NCBI GenBank assembly: GCA_003520965.1 | Contig: DOTU01000062.1 | Location: forward strand, 1 to 12,815 | Origin: Candidatus Zixiibacteriota bacterium | Lineage (GTDB): Bacteria > Zixibacteria > MSB-5A5 > UBA10806 | Direction of reading: 5' to 3' | Length of the DNA stretch: 12,815 bases | Shown here: one piece after another, positions 6,537 to 12,815 of the stretch | Layout: every line of letters starts with the position of its first letter | Numbering within the stretch: the first letter of the stretch is position 1 | The notes under the pieces: generated by a model | Told to the model about the DNA's origin: nothing | Database searches by the model: none | What the model saw: only the letters and a program-made list of their open reading frames with translations | Position numbers and translations under genes: made by a program

Positions 6537-7106
6537 ATGCGGATACCAGCGGGACGAACGTCCTCGATTAGGGCGCTCAACAAGGTTTTCATTCTGCAAA
6601 CGGAGTTTCTGGTCAAGCCTCGTCCGAGGATTGTCACGGCCGTTGCGCTTGAGGGGCAGATTATTCATAAAGTCGAACGTACCTATGACAACGCATTGGA
6701 GACCGAAGAAGATCTGAAAGTCGCCGAGGCGGCAGTAATCGCCCAACATCAAAATCTGGCCAAGAAGATGCAGACTAATGGGGCCGATTTTATCAAGCAG
6801 ACGAGGTCTATCAAAATCTCAACGGTGGACCGTCTGGCTCTCATTCCAGGGATATCAGTTGTTTCCGATATCCAGGAGAAATTGGCCGCTCCAAATCCGC
6901 ACGGGGTTTATGTTCAGGCTAAGTATGTTTCCGAGATTGCTGATGCTATCACCAACTCCACCAAAATGGGGCCGATAAAACTGGGAGCAATCCTTAGCGA
7001 ACAAGGCAAGTTTATTATCAGTCGGTCGGACGGCAAAGATTTTCTGTTAAGCCTGAAACCTGAAGCAGACATCGCGGAAGTTTTAAGCGAGGCCATGAAA
7101 GCATGA
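6537..7106 (+). CDS. Roadblock/LC7-like protein with unrecognised N-terminal region
   Basis: A 189-residue soluble protein without signal peptide or membrane segment. The ATG is preceded by AAGGGAG at 7 bases. The N-terminal half (about 1-80) contains QTEFLVKPRPRIVTAVA and a basic/acidic stretch with IAQHQNLAKK; I do not recognise this region. The C-terminal half (about 100-185) has the strand-helix-strand-helix order of a Roadblock/LC7 fold: IPGISVVSDI, a helix YVSEIADAITNSTK, strands KLGAILSEQGKFIISR and DFLLSLKP, and a closing helix. Roadblock proteins commonly form dimers that act on small Ras-like GTPases (MglB on MglA). The assignment is by pattern only and is weaker than for the next gene. 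The stop overlaps the next start as ATGA, so the two proteins are probably made together and may form a complex. Confidence 0.7.
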   Translation: MRIPAGRTSSIRALNKVFILQTEFLVKPRPRIVTAVALEGQIIHKVERTYDNALETEEDLKVAEAAVIAQHQNLAKKMQTNGADFIKQTRSIKISTVDRLALIPGISVVSDIQEKLAAPNPHGVYVQAKYVSEIADAITNSTKMGPIKLGAILSEQGKFIISRSDGKDFLLSLKPEADIAEVLSEAMKA

Positions 7107-7837
7107 ACAAAATCCTTTCCAATATCAGATCGGTTCCGGGAGTTTGGGGAACTCTCGCCATAGATAAAAAGCGCGCTCTCACATATCAGTTATTACCGTC
7201 AACTTATACCGCCGATTCCGTAAAGCAAATAGCCCTACCGGCCCTGAATTTAGGCCGACTCCTCGAAAAAAATCTGCTTATTGATTTCTTTTTTGAGAAT
7301 GGCAAGGCCCGGTTGTACAATCGTACGGAAGCGATTGTATTTATCATGGGACGCTATGATATGGATTTTGATCTCCTGGGTTCGGTCTGCAAGGAGGCCG
7401 TACCCGCTATTTGCCGACGATTTGCCAGAGCTAACCTGAGCGATAACAACCCCACTCCAGCCGATAATAATGTCAGTTTTGATTTTCTGCTTAAAGCGAT
7501 AAATATTGTTGCCTCCAACGTTCAGCAAAAAGTTGGAGCCTACCTGGTTACTAAGCACCTCAGAAGCGCCAAAGACAAACTGGTTGAAAAGTACCCCTTC
7601 CTCTCAAGTATCACCGTGGATAACAATGGCATAGCATTCCTGATTAAGGGAAATGTTGCCTATCGGGGCAGCGATTTAATGCATGGATTCGCTCACTGGG
7701 CTAACCTTTTCATTGCCAGTTGCGCCGCCTCAACCGATAAGCTCAACGCCGCAGATATCCTGGAGCTTACAATCGAGATTAAAGACAAGCTCGAGATTAC
7801 CGGTTTTTACCAGCTATATTCCGATATTGGTTCGTAG
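7103..7837 (+). CDS. Roadblock/LC7-domain protein with unrecognised C-terminal domain
   Basis: A 244-residue soluble protein coupled to the preceding gene by a 4-base ATGA overlap. Residues 1 to about 95 look like a Roadblock/LC7 domain: helix MNKILSNIRS, strand pair PGVWGTLAIDKKRALTYQLLP, a helix over ALPALNLGRLLEKN, strands LIDFFFENGKARLYNR and EAIVFIMGR, then a closing helix. After a polar linker (about 107-122, SDNNPTPADNNV) comes a separate domain of some 120 residues with EKYPFLSSITVDNNGIAF and FAHWANLFIASCAAS, which I do not recognise. Two such proteins in tandem suggest a heterodimeric regulator, in the way Roadblock pairs control MglA-type GTPases, but no GTPase gene is in the window. 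Function is therefore open; the gene pair itself is well supported. Confidence 0.75.
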   Translation: MNKILSNIRSVPGVWGTLAIDKKRALTYQLLPSTYTADSVKQIALPALNLGRLLEKNLLIDFFFENGKARLYNRTEAIVFIMGRYDMDFDLLGSVCKEAVPAICRRFARANLSDNNPTPADNNVSFDFLLKAINIVASNVQQKVGAYLVTKHLRSAKDKLVEKYPFLSSITVDNNGIAFLIKGNVAYRGSDLMHGFAHWANLFIASCAASTDKLNAADILELTIEIKDKLEITGFYQLYSDIGS

Positions 7838-7916
7838 CAAATATCTTCAATCCTCTCCCAAAATCTACAATACATTTATCAAAGATGCTTTAAGGCTCTG
7901 TATTAGCGCATTTTTA

Positions 7917-8120
7917 GCCGCGGGTTCCGCCTTTCGACCCAAAGGGTCGAAAAAGAGAAATCCGATTGGGGGCTATGCATACAGCTGCGCCAGATCTTAG
8001 GTTTCCGAGACCTGGCGCATTATCTTAAGCTCTCTTCGGTATCAGGTTCGTAGACCTGGCGTCACAAACTCCGCCTCCCACTCGGATTTCTGTGTCCAAT
8101 TGGACTGCGGAACCCGCGGC
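7917..8120. repeat. 204-bp element of nested inverted repeats (MITE-like or structured RNA)
   Basis: The ends are perfect 14-bp inverted repeats: GCCGCGGGTTCCGC (7917-7930) and GCGGAACCCGCGGC (8107-8120). Inside them lie a 9-bp perfect hairpin (TTTCGACCC at 7932-7940 with GGGTCGAAA at 7944-7952), a long pair 7956-7972 with 8075-8091 (17 positions, one mismatch, one G-U), a 12-bp perfect palindrome GTCCAATTGGAC (8094-8105), and two central hairpins (7986-7998 with 8007-8019; 8043-8047 with 8054-8058). The two central hairpins share a direct repeat, roughly AGGTT-x-CG-x-AGACCTGGCG (7999-8018 and 8044-8062). All pairings nest without conflict, so the whole can fold as one multi-branched structure on either strand. 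No clear target-site duplication is seen. Confidence 0.7.
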
Positions 8121-8130
8121 CACTTCTCGC

Positions 8131-8159
8131 TTGACTTTGGGGTACGCTAAATCTATCTA
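8131..8159 (+). promoter_or_regulatory. putative promoter of the M16 protease operon
   Basis: -35 TTGACT (8131-8136, five of six), a 17-base spacer and a weak -10 TATCTA (8154-8159). Transcription would start near 8166, giving a leader of about 34 bases that includes GGAGG at 8190-8194, 5 bases before the ATG. It begins 10 bases after the end of the inverted-repeat element. Confidence 0.45.
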
Positions 8160-8199
8160 TTGGGACGTTTGAATTTGCGGCTATGAAACGGAGGATTTT

Positions 8200-9507
8200 A
8201 TGAGAAAAGCCCTGGTTGTCTTGTTTATCTGCCTTGCTGGCTGGTCAATTGCCCTGGCTGGCAAGACCACTATTTACACTCTTCCCAACGGAATGGAGAT
8301 TATTCTCAAAGAGAATCATACCTCGCCGTTGGTTTCATCTGTAGTGGTGGTCAGAGCCGGAAGCAAGTATGAAAATGATCAGAACAACGGCTTTACGCAT
8401 CTTTTGGAACACATGCTGTTCAACGGCACTGAGACCCGGTCCCGCGAGGAGCTCAACGAGGGCATCAAAGACCACGGCGGCTATATCAACGCTTTCACTC
8501 AACAGGCCTTGACCGGATATTTGATGGTTATTCCCAGGGAATACACCGATTACGGTCTCGATGTTCAGGCCGATCAACTTTTCCATTCTATTCTGCCTGA
8601 GGCTGAATTCCCAAAAGAGCGCGATATTGTGGCCGAAGAGATTAAAAAAGATAACGACAATGTTGAAACCAGGGCCCAGGACTTTTTCACCTCTGTAGTT
8701 TTCGCCGGTACTCCCTACGCCCGACCGGTGATTGGCTATGAAGCCACTATCAAAAATGTCGCCCGCGACTCAGTCATGGACTATTATAAAGAACACTATG
8801 TCCCCAATAATATGACAGCCCTTATTATCGGCGATTTTGAAACTCCGCAGATGCAGGAGCTGGTGAATAAGTATTTCGGTGCGGTACCAGCGGGCAATCC
8901 TCCGGCACTTCCCGAGTTTAAGATAATACCTCCATACAAAGCCGAAATACAGATCAAGAAATTCCCGACCAAAACCACTTTCATGCAAATTACTCTTCCC
9001 GCCCCGCTTTATAGCGATTCCGATTATTATGCGTTCGATGTTTTAACCCAAATCCTGGATTCCGGCGAATCATCACCTCTAAATAAGGCGTTAACCGGTG
9101 GCGAAAAGCCGCTGTCCAACGAGGTCTCGGTATCGCTTGATATCGAGAAGGAAATATCGCTGCTTAATATCTCGATTAAAACCGATAAACCCGAAAATAT
9201 CCAGCCCATCCTCGATACTACTATTAAGGTCTTAAAGGAGCTACCGGTAAGGAAATTTACGGCTAAGGATGTCAGCCGAGTCGTGGTTCCGAATAAGGTT
9301 AACGAGATCAAACTTGAGGAGAAACTTCATTATTATGGGATAATGAAAGCTCCTTACCTGGCCACTTGCGGGTATGGTTTCCTGGAAAATTATATCGATA
9401 ACCTTTCATCGGTGGCTCCAGCGCAAGTTGAGGCAGCGGCTATGAAATATTTTAAGAATCTCAAATATGTAGCTTGTGCCATGGTACCGGCATCGGAGGT
9501 GGAGTAA
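8200..9507 (+). CDS. secreted M16 zinc protease, catalytic subunit
   Basis: A 435-residue protein with a signal peptide (residues 1-20: basic MRKA, a hydrophobic core, cleavage after ALA), so it acts outside the cytoplasmic membrane, probably in the periplasm. The inverted zinc motif HxxEH is H67-L-L-E70-H71 in FTHLLEHMLFNG; the third ligand is E147 in IVAEEIKKDNDN, at the family's usual spacing of about 76 residues. The second M16 domain follows (about 180-430) but lacks the R/Y substrate-binding pattern, showing SSPLNKALTGGEKPLSNEVS instead. This fits the M16B pattern in which a catalytic subunit pairs with a second protein carrying R/Y, forming a clam-shell peptidase for unfolded peptides. 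A clear GGAGG ribosome binding site precedes the ATG. The downstream partner starts inside its stop codon (TAATG). Confidence 0.94.
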   Translation: MRKALVVLFICLAGWSIALAGKTTIYTLPNGMEIILKENHTSPLVSSVVVVRAGSKYENDQNNGFTHLLEHMLFNGTETRSREELNEGIKDHGGYINAFTQQALTGYLMVIPREYTDYGLDVQADQLFHSILPEAEFPKERDIVAEEIKKDNDNVETRAQDFFTSVVFAGTPYARPVIGYEATIKNVARDSVMDYYKEHYVPNNMTALIIGDFETPQMQELVNKYFGAVPAGNPPALPEFKIIPPYKAEIQIKKFPTKTTFMQITLPAPLYSDSDYYAFDVLTQILDSGESSPLNKALTGGEKPLSNEVSVSLDIEKEISLLNISIKTDKPENIQPILDTTIKVLKELPVRKFTAKDVSRVVVPNKVNEIKLEEKLHYYGIMKAPYLATCGYGFLENYIDNLSSVAPAQVEAAAMKYFKNLKYVACAMVPASEVE

Positions 9508-10859
9508 TGAAAGCGTGCATTATTATCTTAATCGTGGGGCTGGCGGTTATTTCGGGATTCCTCCCATCTCAGGTTTCGGCGCAAACCAACGAGAAGTACA
9601 GTAAATTTGTACATGAGACACTTCCCAATGGCCTGGACCTGATCATCAGCTACAATCCCGATAGTCGGGTATTTGCGGTTAATATCCTCGGCAAAAATAG
9701 GGCCTCGAACGAGCCTTACGGTAAGGATGGCATCACCGATTTTGTTAACCGCATGCTCACCCTGGGCGCGGACGGCATGAACTCCGAGGAGATTCAAAAT
9801 AAGCTTGATGATATCGGGGCCACCATTACCGCCAACGATAACCCCTATATACCTTACGACGACCGTTACACGTCACGGGCCTTTTCATTTATCAAGTTCG
9901 AGACTATTGACGAGTACGCCAATCAGGGCGAGCATCTTCTTTATGATATTGTGTCTAAGGCCGACTTTCCCGAGAGTGAAATCGCCAAAACCAAAAAGAA
10001 GGTTATGGGGATCATCGGCATGAACTCAGGCTCTACCTATCAAACTTGCCGCGATCTGCTTTATAGGACTTTGTTTTCAACCCATCCCTTTGAAAAGCCT
10101 GTGCTTGGTACGCCCGCTACGGTTGGCATTTTCACCAGGGACGAGCTTGTAAAATACCACAAACATTTCTATGCCCCCAATAATATGATCATGGCTGTGG
10201 CAACCAATATCGATCCCGATACGGTAAAAAGTTGGATAATAGCCACATTCGGTAAGATGGAGAAAGACAATTCGACATATTACGATATCAAACCGCCGCT
10301 TAAAATAGATGGCGTTGAGGAAGTCCATGCGGAGATGGACAAAGAGCAGATCTATATCTATATGGGAATGCTTGTCCCCGGATTGAAATCTCCTGATGCG
10401 CCGGCGATCAATATGGCAACGGCGATTCTCTCCTCGCGAATGGGCTTAAATCTTCGCGAGAAGCAGGGCTTGGCTTATTCAGTGGGAATGGACTGCGAAT
10501 TCATGCCCGATTTCGGCTGGGCCGTAGCCTCAATCGGTACAGGGTTTGCAAATTATGACGCGGCCACCAGCGGAATAATCAGCCAGATAGACGCCATGAT
10601 TACCAATGAGCCGTCAAATGAGGAACTTACCAAAGCTCAGAATTCCATGTGGGGTTCGATGCTTCTCTCCCGTGCCTCGCGCATAAATCAGGCGTTCTAT
10701 ATGTGCAAAAATGAATTCCTGGGTGTCGGATACAACTATGAAAACGATTATCTGACAAAAATCCGACAAGTTACACCAGCTGATGTCAAGCGTGTCATCC
10801 GCGATAATTTCGGCATCTATGATATGATTATCGCCACCGCCGGCAAAAAAGCAGAATAG
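9507..10859 (+). CDS. secreted M16 family protein, non-catalytic partner subunit with R/Y motif
   Basis: A 450-residue protein with a signal peptide (residues 1-25, cleavage after VSA). At the position of the zinc motif the sequence reads TDFVNRML, so HxxEH has become D78-x-x-N81-R82 and zinc binding is lost. The C-terminal domain keeps LREKQGLAYSVG (316-327), giving the R317 and Y324 that in M16B proteases hold the substrate backbone. It is therefore the complement of the upstream subunit: the zinc comes from one and the substrate clamp from the other. The start is the ATG at 9507, which shares its A with the upstream TAA, behind GGAGGT at 9495-9500; a longer frame from a TTG at 9474 lacks a binding site. 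The two-gene operon ends at the hairpin at 10939. Confidence 0.93.
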   Translation: MKACIIILIVGLAVISGFLPSQVSAQTNEKYSKFVHETLPNGLDLIISYNPDSRVFAVNILGKNRASNEPYGKDGITDFVNRMLTLGADGMNSEEIQNKLDDIGATITANDNPYIPYDDRYTSRAFSFIKFETIDEYANQGEHLLYDIVSKADFPESEIAKTKKKVMGIIGMNSGSTYQTCRDLLYRTLFSTHPFEKPVLGTPATVGIFTRDELVKYHKHFYAPNNMIMAVATNIDPDTVKSWIIATFGKMEKDNSTYYDIKPPLKIDGVEEVHAEMDKEQIYIYMGMLVPGLKSPDAPAINMATAILSSRMGLNLREKQGLAYSVGMDCEFMPDFGWAVASIGTGFANYDAATSGIISQIDAMITNEPSNEELTKAQNSMWGSMLLSRASRINQAFYMCKNEFLGVGYNYENDYLTKIRQVTPADVKRVIRDNFGIYDMIIATAGKKAE

Positions 10860-11003
10860 CACCTTTTTATCTGCGTCAGGATGGAGTCCCACTCAGAGCG
10901 GGGCGACTTCCTGTCGCACTTTCCTCGTCAAATAAATAACCGCCGGGCTTTGTCTAATAACAAAACTCGGCGGTATTTTCTTTATCTAATCTAAATTGGT
11001 CTT
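10860..11003. other. intergenic region between convergent M16 and M20 genes
   Basis: Besides the terminator it contains a small GCGAC/GTCGC hairpin (10903-10907 with 10913-10917, 5-base loop) within a GC-rich patch. No gene was seen. Confidence 0.5.
10939..10982. terminator. probable bidirectional Rho-independent terminator
   Basis: The arms ACCGCCGGGCTTTGT (10939-10953) and ACAAAACTCGGCGGT (10960-10974) pair over 15 positions with one G-U and one mismatch, with a 6-base loop. On the plus strand ATTTTCTTT follows; on the minus strand TTATTTATTT follows. It lies between two convergent genes and can end both the M16 operon and the M20 hydrolase transcript. Confidence 0.8.
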
Positions 11004-12209
11004 CTACTGCCCCACCACCAACCACGGAAAATACGAATAGAAGGCCGCGCAACGCACGATATCATCGATTGCCACCGACTCGTTGGGTGCATGAGCCATC
11101 TTCTCCTGTCCGGGACCGAAACCGAAGGTGGGAATATTCAAAAGCCCCATCGTAGCCACGCCATTCGTAGAGAATGTCCATTTGTCAATAACCGGCGGTA
11201 CGTCGAATAGCTTTTGATGACATTGACGGGCGTAATCTATGAGATGATGATTTTCCGGAAGCACCCAGGCCGGATATGTTTTTAAAGTTGGGTAGATTGT
11301 GCCGCGCCAACTGAGTTTATCAAAAACGGGGACTTCAACCTTGGCCTCGGCAACCTGCACCTCCAAAAGCGCCTCAAGCTCGGCCTTCGCTGTTTCCGGC
11401 GTTTCGCCCTGTGTGAGACGACGGTCTATATACAAACATGCCATATCGGCCACGGCGTTTAGTGACGGCGAATTGGAGCGGATACGGGTGGCTGCCAGAG
11501 TCCCTTTCCCCAGGAAAGTATCCGTTATCAGGTTGTCATTTAGCTTTTCAACGGCAGCAATTATCGGGGCTAGTTTGTAGATCGCATTTTTACCGCGCTC
11601 TGGCGCTGAGCCATGGCAAGATAACCCGCTGACCACAATCTCCATCTCCATCCGTCCGCGCTGGCCGCGGTTGATCTTGTTGTCAGTTGGCTCAGTGATA
11701 ATAACAATATCAGGCCGAATCTTATCTTCCTTAACGATATACTGCCAGCAGAGACCGTCGCAATCTTCTTCAAAAACCGAGCCCACAAAGAATATTGTAA
11801 ACGGTAGATCGCTTCCCATCGCAGAAATAATCCTTAAGGCCGCTAACATCGATGCCATACCGGCTTTTTGATCGGAGGCGCCCCGGCCGTGAACCCGGCC
11901 ATCTTTGATCTCGCCCGAGAAAGGATCGAAGCTCCAGCGATCGCGATCTCCGACATCGACCGTATCGATATGGGCGTCAAAGGCGATCACCGGCCCCCGG
12001 CTGCCGATTCGTGCAATGATATTGCCGAAATTATCAATTACAACTTCGTGGGCTCCGGAAGTGCGAAACTCCTTATCGAGAAACATAACAACATCTTCCT
12101 CGGCGCCTGATGTTGATTTTATTTTGATGAGATTCGAAAGAGCACCGGCCGCATAATCGCGGTACTTTTCGGCCCTTTCCATTATTAATTTGGGATCTAC
12201 GTTTGCCAT
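11004..12209 (-). CDS. ygeY: YgeY-family M20 metallo-hydrolase
   Basis: A 401-residue cytoplasmic hydrolase that I recognise as the YgeY branch of M20 (the 'selenium metabolism hydrolase' model) from several long signature stretches: VIAFDAHIDTVDVGD, EEDCDGLCWQYI, RGQRGRMEMEI, SCHGSAPERGKNAIYK, DKWTFSTNGVA and FGFGPGQEKMAHAPNE. The metal and catalytic residues are H80, D82, D113 (GRGASDQKAG), E147/E148, E173 (ITEPT) and H373, with lid-domain H199. Length is normal and complete. The physiological substrate of YgeY proteins is not settled; in enterobacteria and clostridia the gene lies among purine/selenium-dependent hydroxylase genes. None of those neighbours is here, so a general dipeptidase or deacylase role is equally possible. 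The ATG at 12209 lacks a good Shine-Dalgarno sequence (only AAGAG directly adjoining it). Confidence 0.92.
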   Translation of the reverse strand: MANVDPKLIMERAEKYRDYAAGALSNLIKIKSTSGAEEDVVMFLDKEFRTSGAHEVVIDNFGNIIARIGSRGPVIAFDAHIDTVDVGDRDRWSFDPFSGEIKDGRVHGRGASDQKAGMASMLAALRIISAMGSDLPFTIFFVGSVFEEDCDGLCWQYIVKEDKIRPDIVIITEPTDNKINRGQRGRMEMEIVVSGLSCHGSAPERGKNAIYKLAPIIAAVEKLNDNLITDTFLGKGTLAATRIRSNSPSLNAVADMACLYIDRRLTQGETPETAKAELEALLEVQVAEAKVEVPVFDKLSWRGTIYPTLKTYPAWVLPENHHLIDYARQCHQKLFDVPPVIDKWTFSTNGVATMGLLNIPTFGFGPGQEKMAHAPNESVAIDDIVRCAAFYSYFPWLVVGQ

Positions 12210-12241
12210 CTCTTGATATCCATTTGGTTAAAGCGACCTTG

Positions 12242-12271
12242 GTTATACTAAATTACTGCATATTATGTTAA
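12242..12271 (-). promoter_or_regulatory. putative promoter of the YgeY-like gene
   Basis: On the minus strand, -35 TTAACA (12266-12271, five of six), an 18-base spacer and -10 TATAAC (12242-12247, five of six). The transcription start would be near 12235, leaving a leader of about 26 bases before the ATG at 12209. Confidence 0.5.
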
Positions 12272-12335
12272 CTAATTTGTTTTTCCAAGCGGAATTTTAT
12301 GCGGGGGTAAATATGATATCTGGACTCTAATATAA

Positions 12336-12367
12336 AAAGTGGGTGTCAGGTCGCCTGACCTGACACC
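12336..12367 (-). terminator. hairpin terminator of the P5C dehydrogenase gene, also a repeat-like palindrome
   Basis: GGTGTCAGGTC (12342-12352) and GACCTGACACC (12357-12367) form a perfect 11-bp stem with a 4-base loop. On the minus strand the hairpin is followed by CACTTTTTATAT, as expected for a Rho-independent terminator 25 bases after the P5C dehydrogenase stop. The TGTCAGGTC...GACCTGACA arms are also of a kind seen as dispersed palindromic repeats in many genomes, so the terminator may be made from such a repeat. Confidence 0.75.
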
Positions 12368-12392
12368 ACCTAATCTACTAAACTTTTTAGTC

Positions 12393-12815
12393 CTACCCCA
12401 TAAACGGATATCGGAAATCTGTCGGCGGAGCGAAATTCTCCTTAATCGTCCGTGGCGATGTCCAGCGGATCATATTAAGCAAACTCCCGGCTTTGTCGTT
12501 GGTGCCGGATGCCCTGGCGCCCCCAAACGGCTGCTGGCCAACCACCGCACCAGTCGGTTTATCATTGATATAGAAATTGCCGGCAGCGTGACGGAGAATA
12601 TTATTTGTTAACATTATCGCACTCTTGTCGCGAGCGAAGATCGAACCGGTCAGAGCGTAGGGCGATGTCTCGTCGCAGAGATGCAGCGTCTCCTCGAATT
12701 TTTCATCGTCATAAACATAAGCTGTCATCACCGGCCCGAAAATCTCCTCTTCGAGAAGTTTGAAATGCGGATTGGTGGTTAGCACAAATGTCGGCTCGAT
12801 AAACCATCCCTTGGA
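12393..12815 (-). CDS. pruA: 1-pyrroline-5-carboxylate (glutamate-semialdehyde) dehydrogenase, C-terminal part only
   Basis: The window ends inside the gene; 140 C-terminal residues are visible, beginning SKGWFIEPTF. The aldehyde-dehydrogenase segment EEEIFGPV is followed by the diagnostic stretch GNFYINDKPTGAVVGQQPFGG, then ARASGTNDKAGS and RWTSPRTIKE, ending in YPFMG. These are typical of the group-1 P5C dehydrogenase (the type shared with animal ALDH4A1), which oxidises glutamate-5-semialdehyde to glutamate with NAD as the second step of proline breakdown. The catalytic cysteine and the NAD-binding domain lie upstream, beyond the window. The protein may be a single enzyme or the C-terminus of a fused proline dehydrogenase; the ending right after YPFMG favours a stand-alone P5C dehydrogenase. 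Another gene would be expected upstream (proline dehydrogenase), but it is out of view. Confidence 0.92.
   Translation of the reverse strand, partial: SKGWFIEPTFVLTTNPHFKLLEEEIFGPVMTAYVYDDEKFEETLHLCDETSPYALTGSIFARDKSAIMLTNNILRHAAGNFYINDKPTGAVVGQQPFGGARASGTNDKAGSLLNMIRWTSPRTIKENFAPPTDFRYPFMG

Larger units (their letters stand above)
7838..8199. other. 362-base intergenic region holding a nested inverted-repeat element and the M16 promoter
   Basis: After the Roadblock operon, about 80 plain A/T-rich bases are followed by the structured element at 7917-8120, and then by the promoter and leader of the M16 operon. No credible protein gene is present: the only frame that covers part of it starts inside the upstream gene. 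Confidence 0.7.

Noticed and set aside
7683..8000. 105-codon open frame running from the end of the second Roadblock gene into the intergenic region
   Set aside because: It overlaps a well-supported gene in another frame, has no ribosome binding site and reads through the inverted-repeat element; its composition is not protein-like.
1..12815. CRISPR array, tRNA/rRNA, transposase, phage or defence genes
   Set aside because: No regularly spaced repeats, cloverleaf-type sequences or matching protein motifs were seen on either strand.

Overview
The window is an ordinary, gene-dense bacterial chromosomal segment of roughly balanced base composition. It carries twelve protein-coding genes (two cut by the window edges) and no tRNA, rRNA, CRISPR array, integrase or transposase. 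The gene mix is a YgeY-like M20 hydrolase, a group-1 type P5C dehydrogenase, a paired secreted M16 protease, Roadblock/LC7-type proteins and a membrane-anchored creatininase homologue. It would suit an uncultured, probably anaerobic or sediment-dwelling lineage of the FCB type (Zixibacteria-like), but this is inference only; nothing in the window fixes the taxonomy.

Layout. (1) 1-2282, minus strand: a tight three-gene operon of a SAM methyltransferase, a DinB-superfamily protein and an M20 metallo-hydrolase cut by the window start. (2) 2497-3810: a 1-Cys peroxiredoxin (+) converges on a rubrerythrin-like ferritin-fold protein (-), a likely peroxide/iron protection pair. A strong terminator and a perfect 30-bp palindrome lie between them. 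(3) 3953-6412: an NtrY-like sensor kinase (-) and a creatininase-family protein with a C-terminal membrane anchor (+) diverge from an 84-bp shared control region. (4) 6537-7837: two overlapping genes of the Roadblock/LC7 type with unrecognised extra regions. (5) 7838-8199: an intergenic stretch holding a 204-bp nested inverted-repeat element. (6) 8200-10859: a two-gene M16 protease operon in which one subunit keeps the zinc site and the other the Arg/Tyr substrate motif. (7) 11004-12209 (-): a YgeY-family M20 hydrolase. (8) 12393-12815 (-): the C-terminus of 1-pyrroline-5-carboxylate dehydrogenase.

Peptide and amino-acid catabolism is the broad theme: two M20 hydrolases, an amidohydrolase of the creatininase fold, an M16 protease pair and a proline/glutamate-semialdehyde enzyme. 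They sit in separate transcription units, so this is thematic rather than a proven pathway.

The points that most deserve a second look are: (a) three genes (methyltransferase, kinase, creatininase) whose start codon begins exactly 7 bases after a promoter -10 hexamer and which lack a Shine-Dalgarno site, suggesting leaderless mRNAs next to normal SD-led genes; (b) the nested inverted-repeat element at 7917-8120; (c) the coupled Roadblock-type pair with unexplained domains and no GTPase nearby; (d) the membrane-tethered creatininase beside an orphan kinase. No clearly new defence or mobile system was found.
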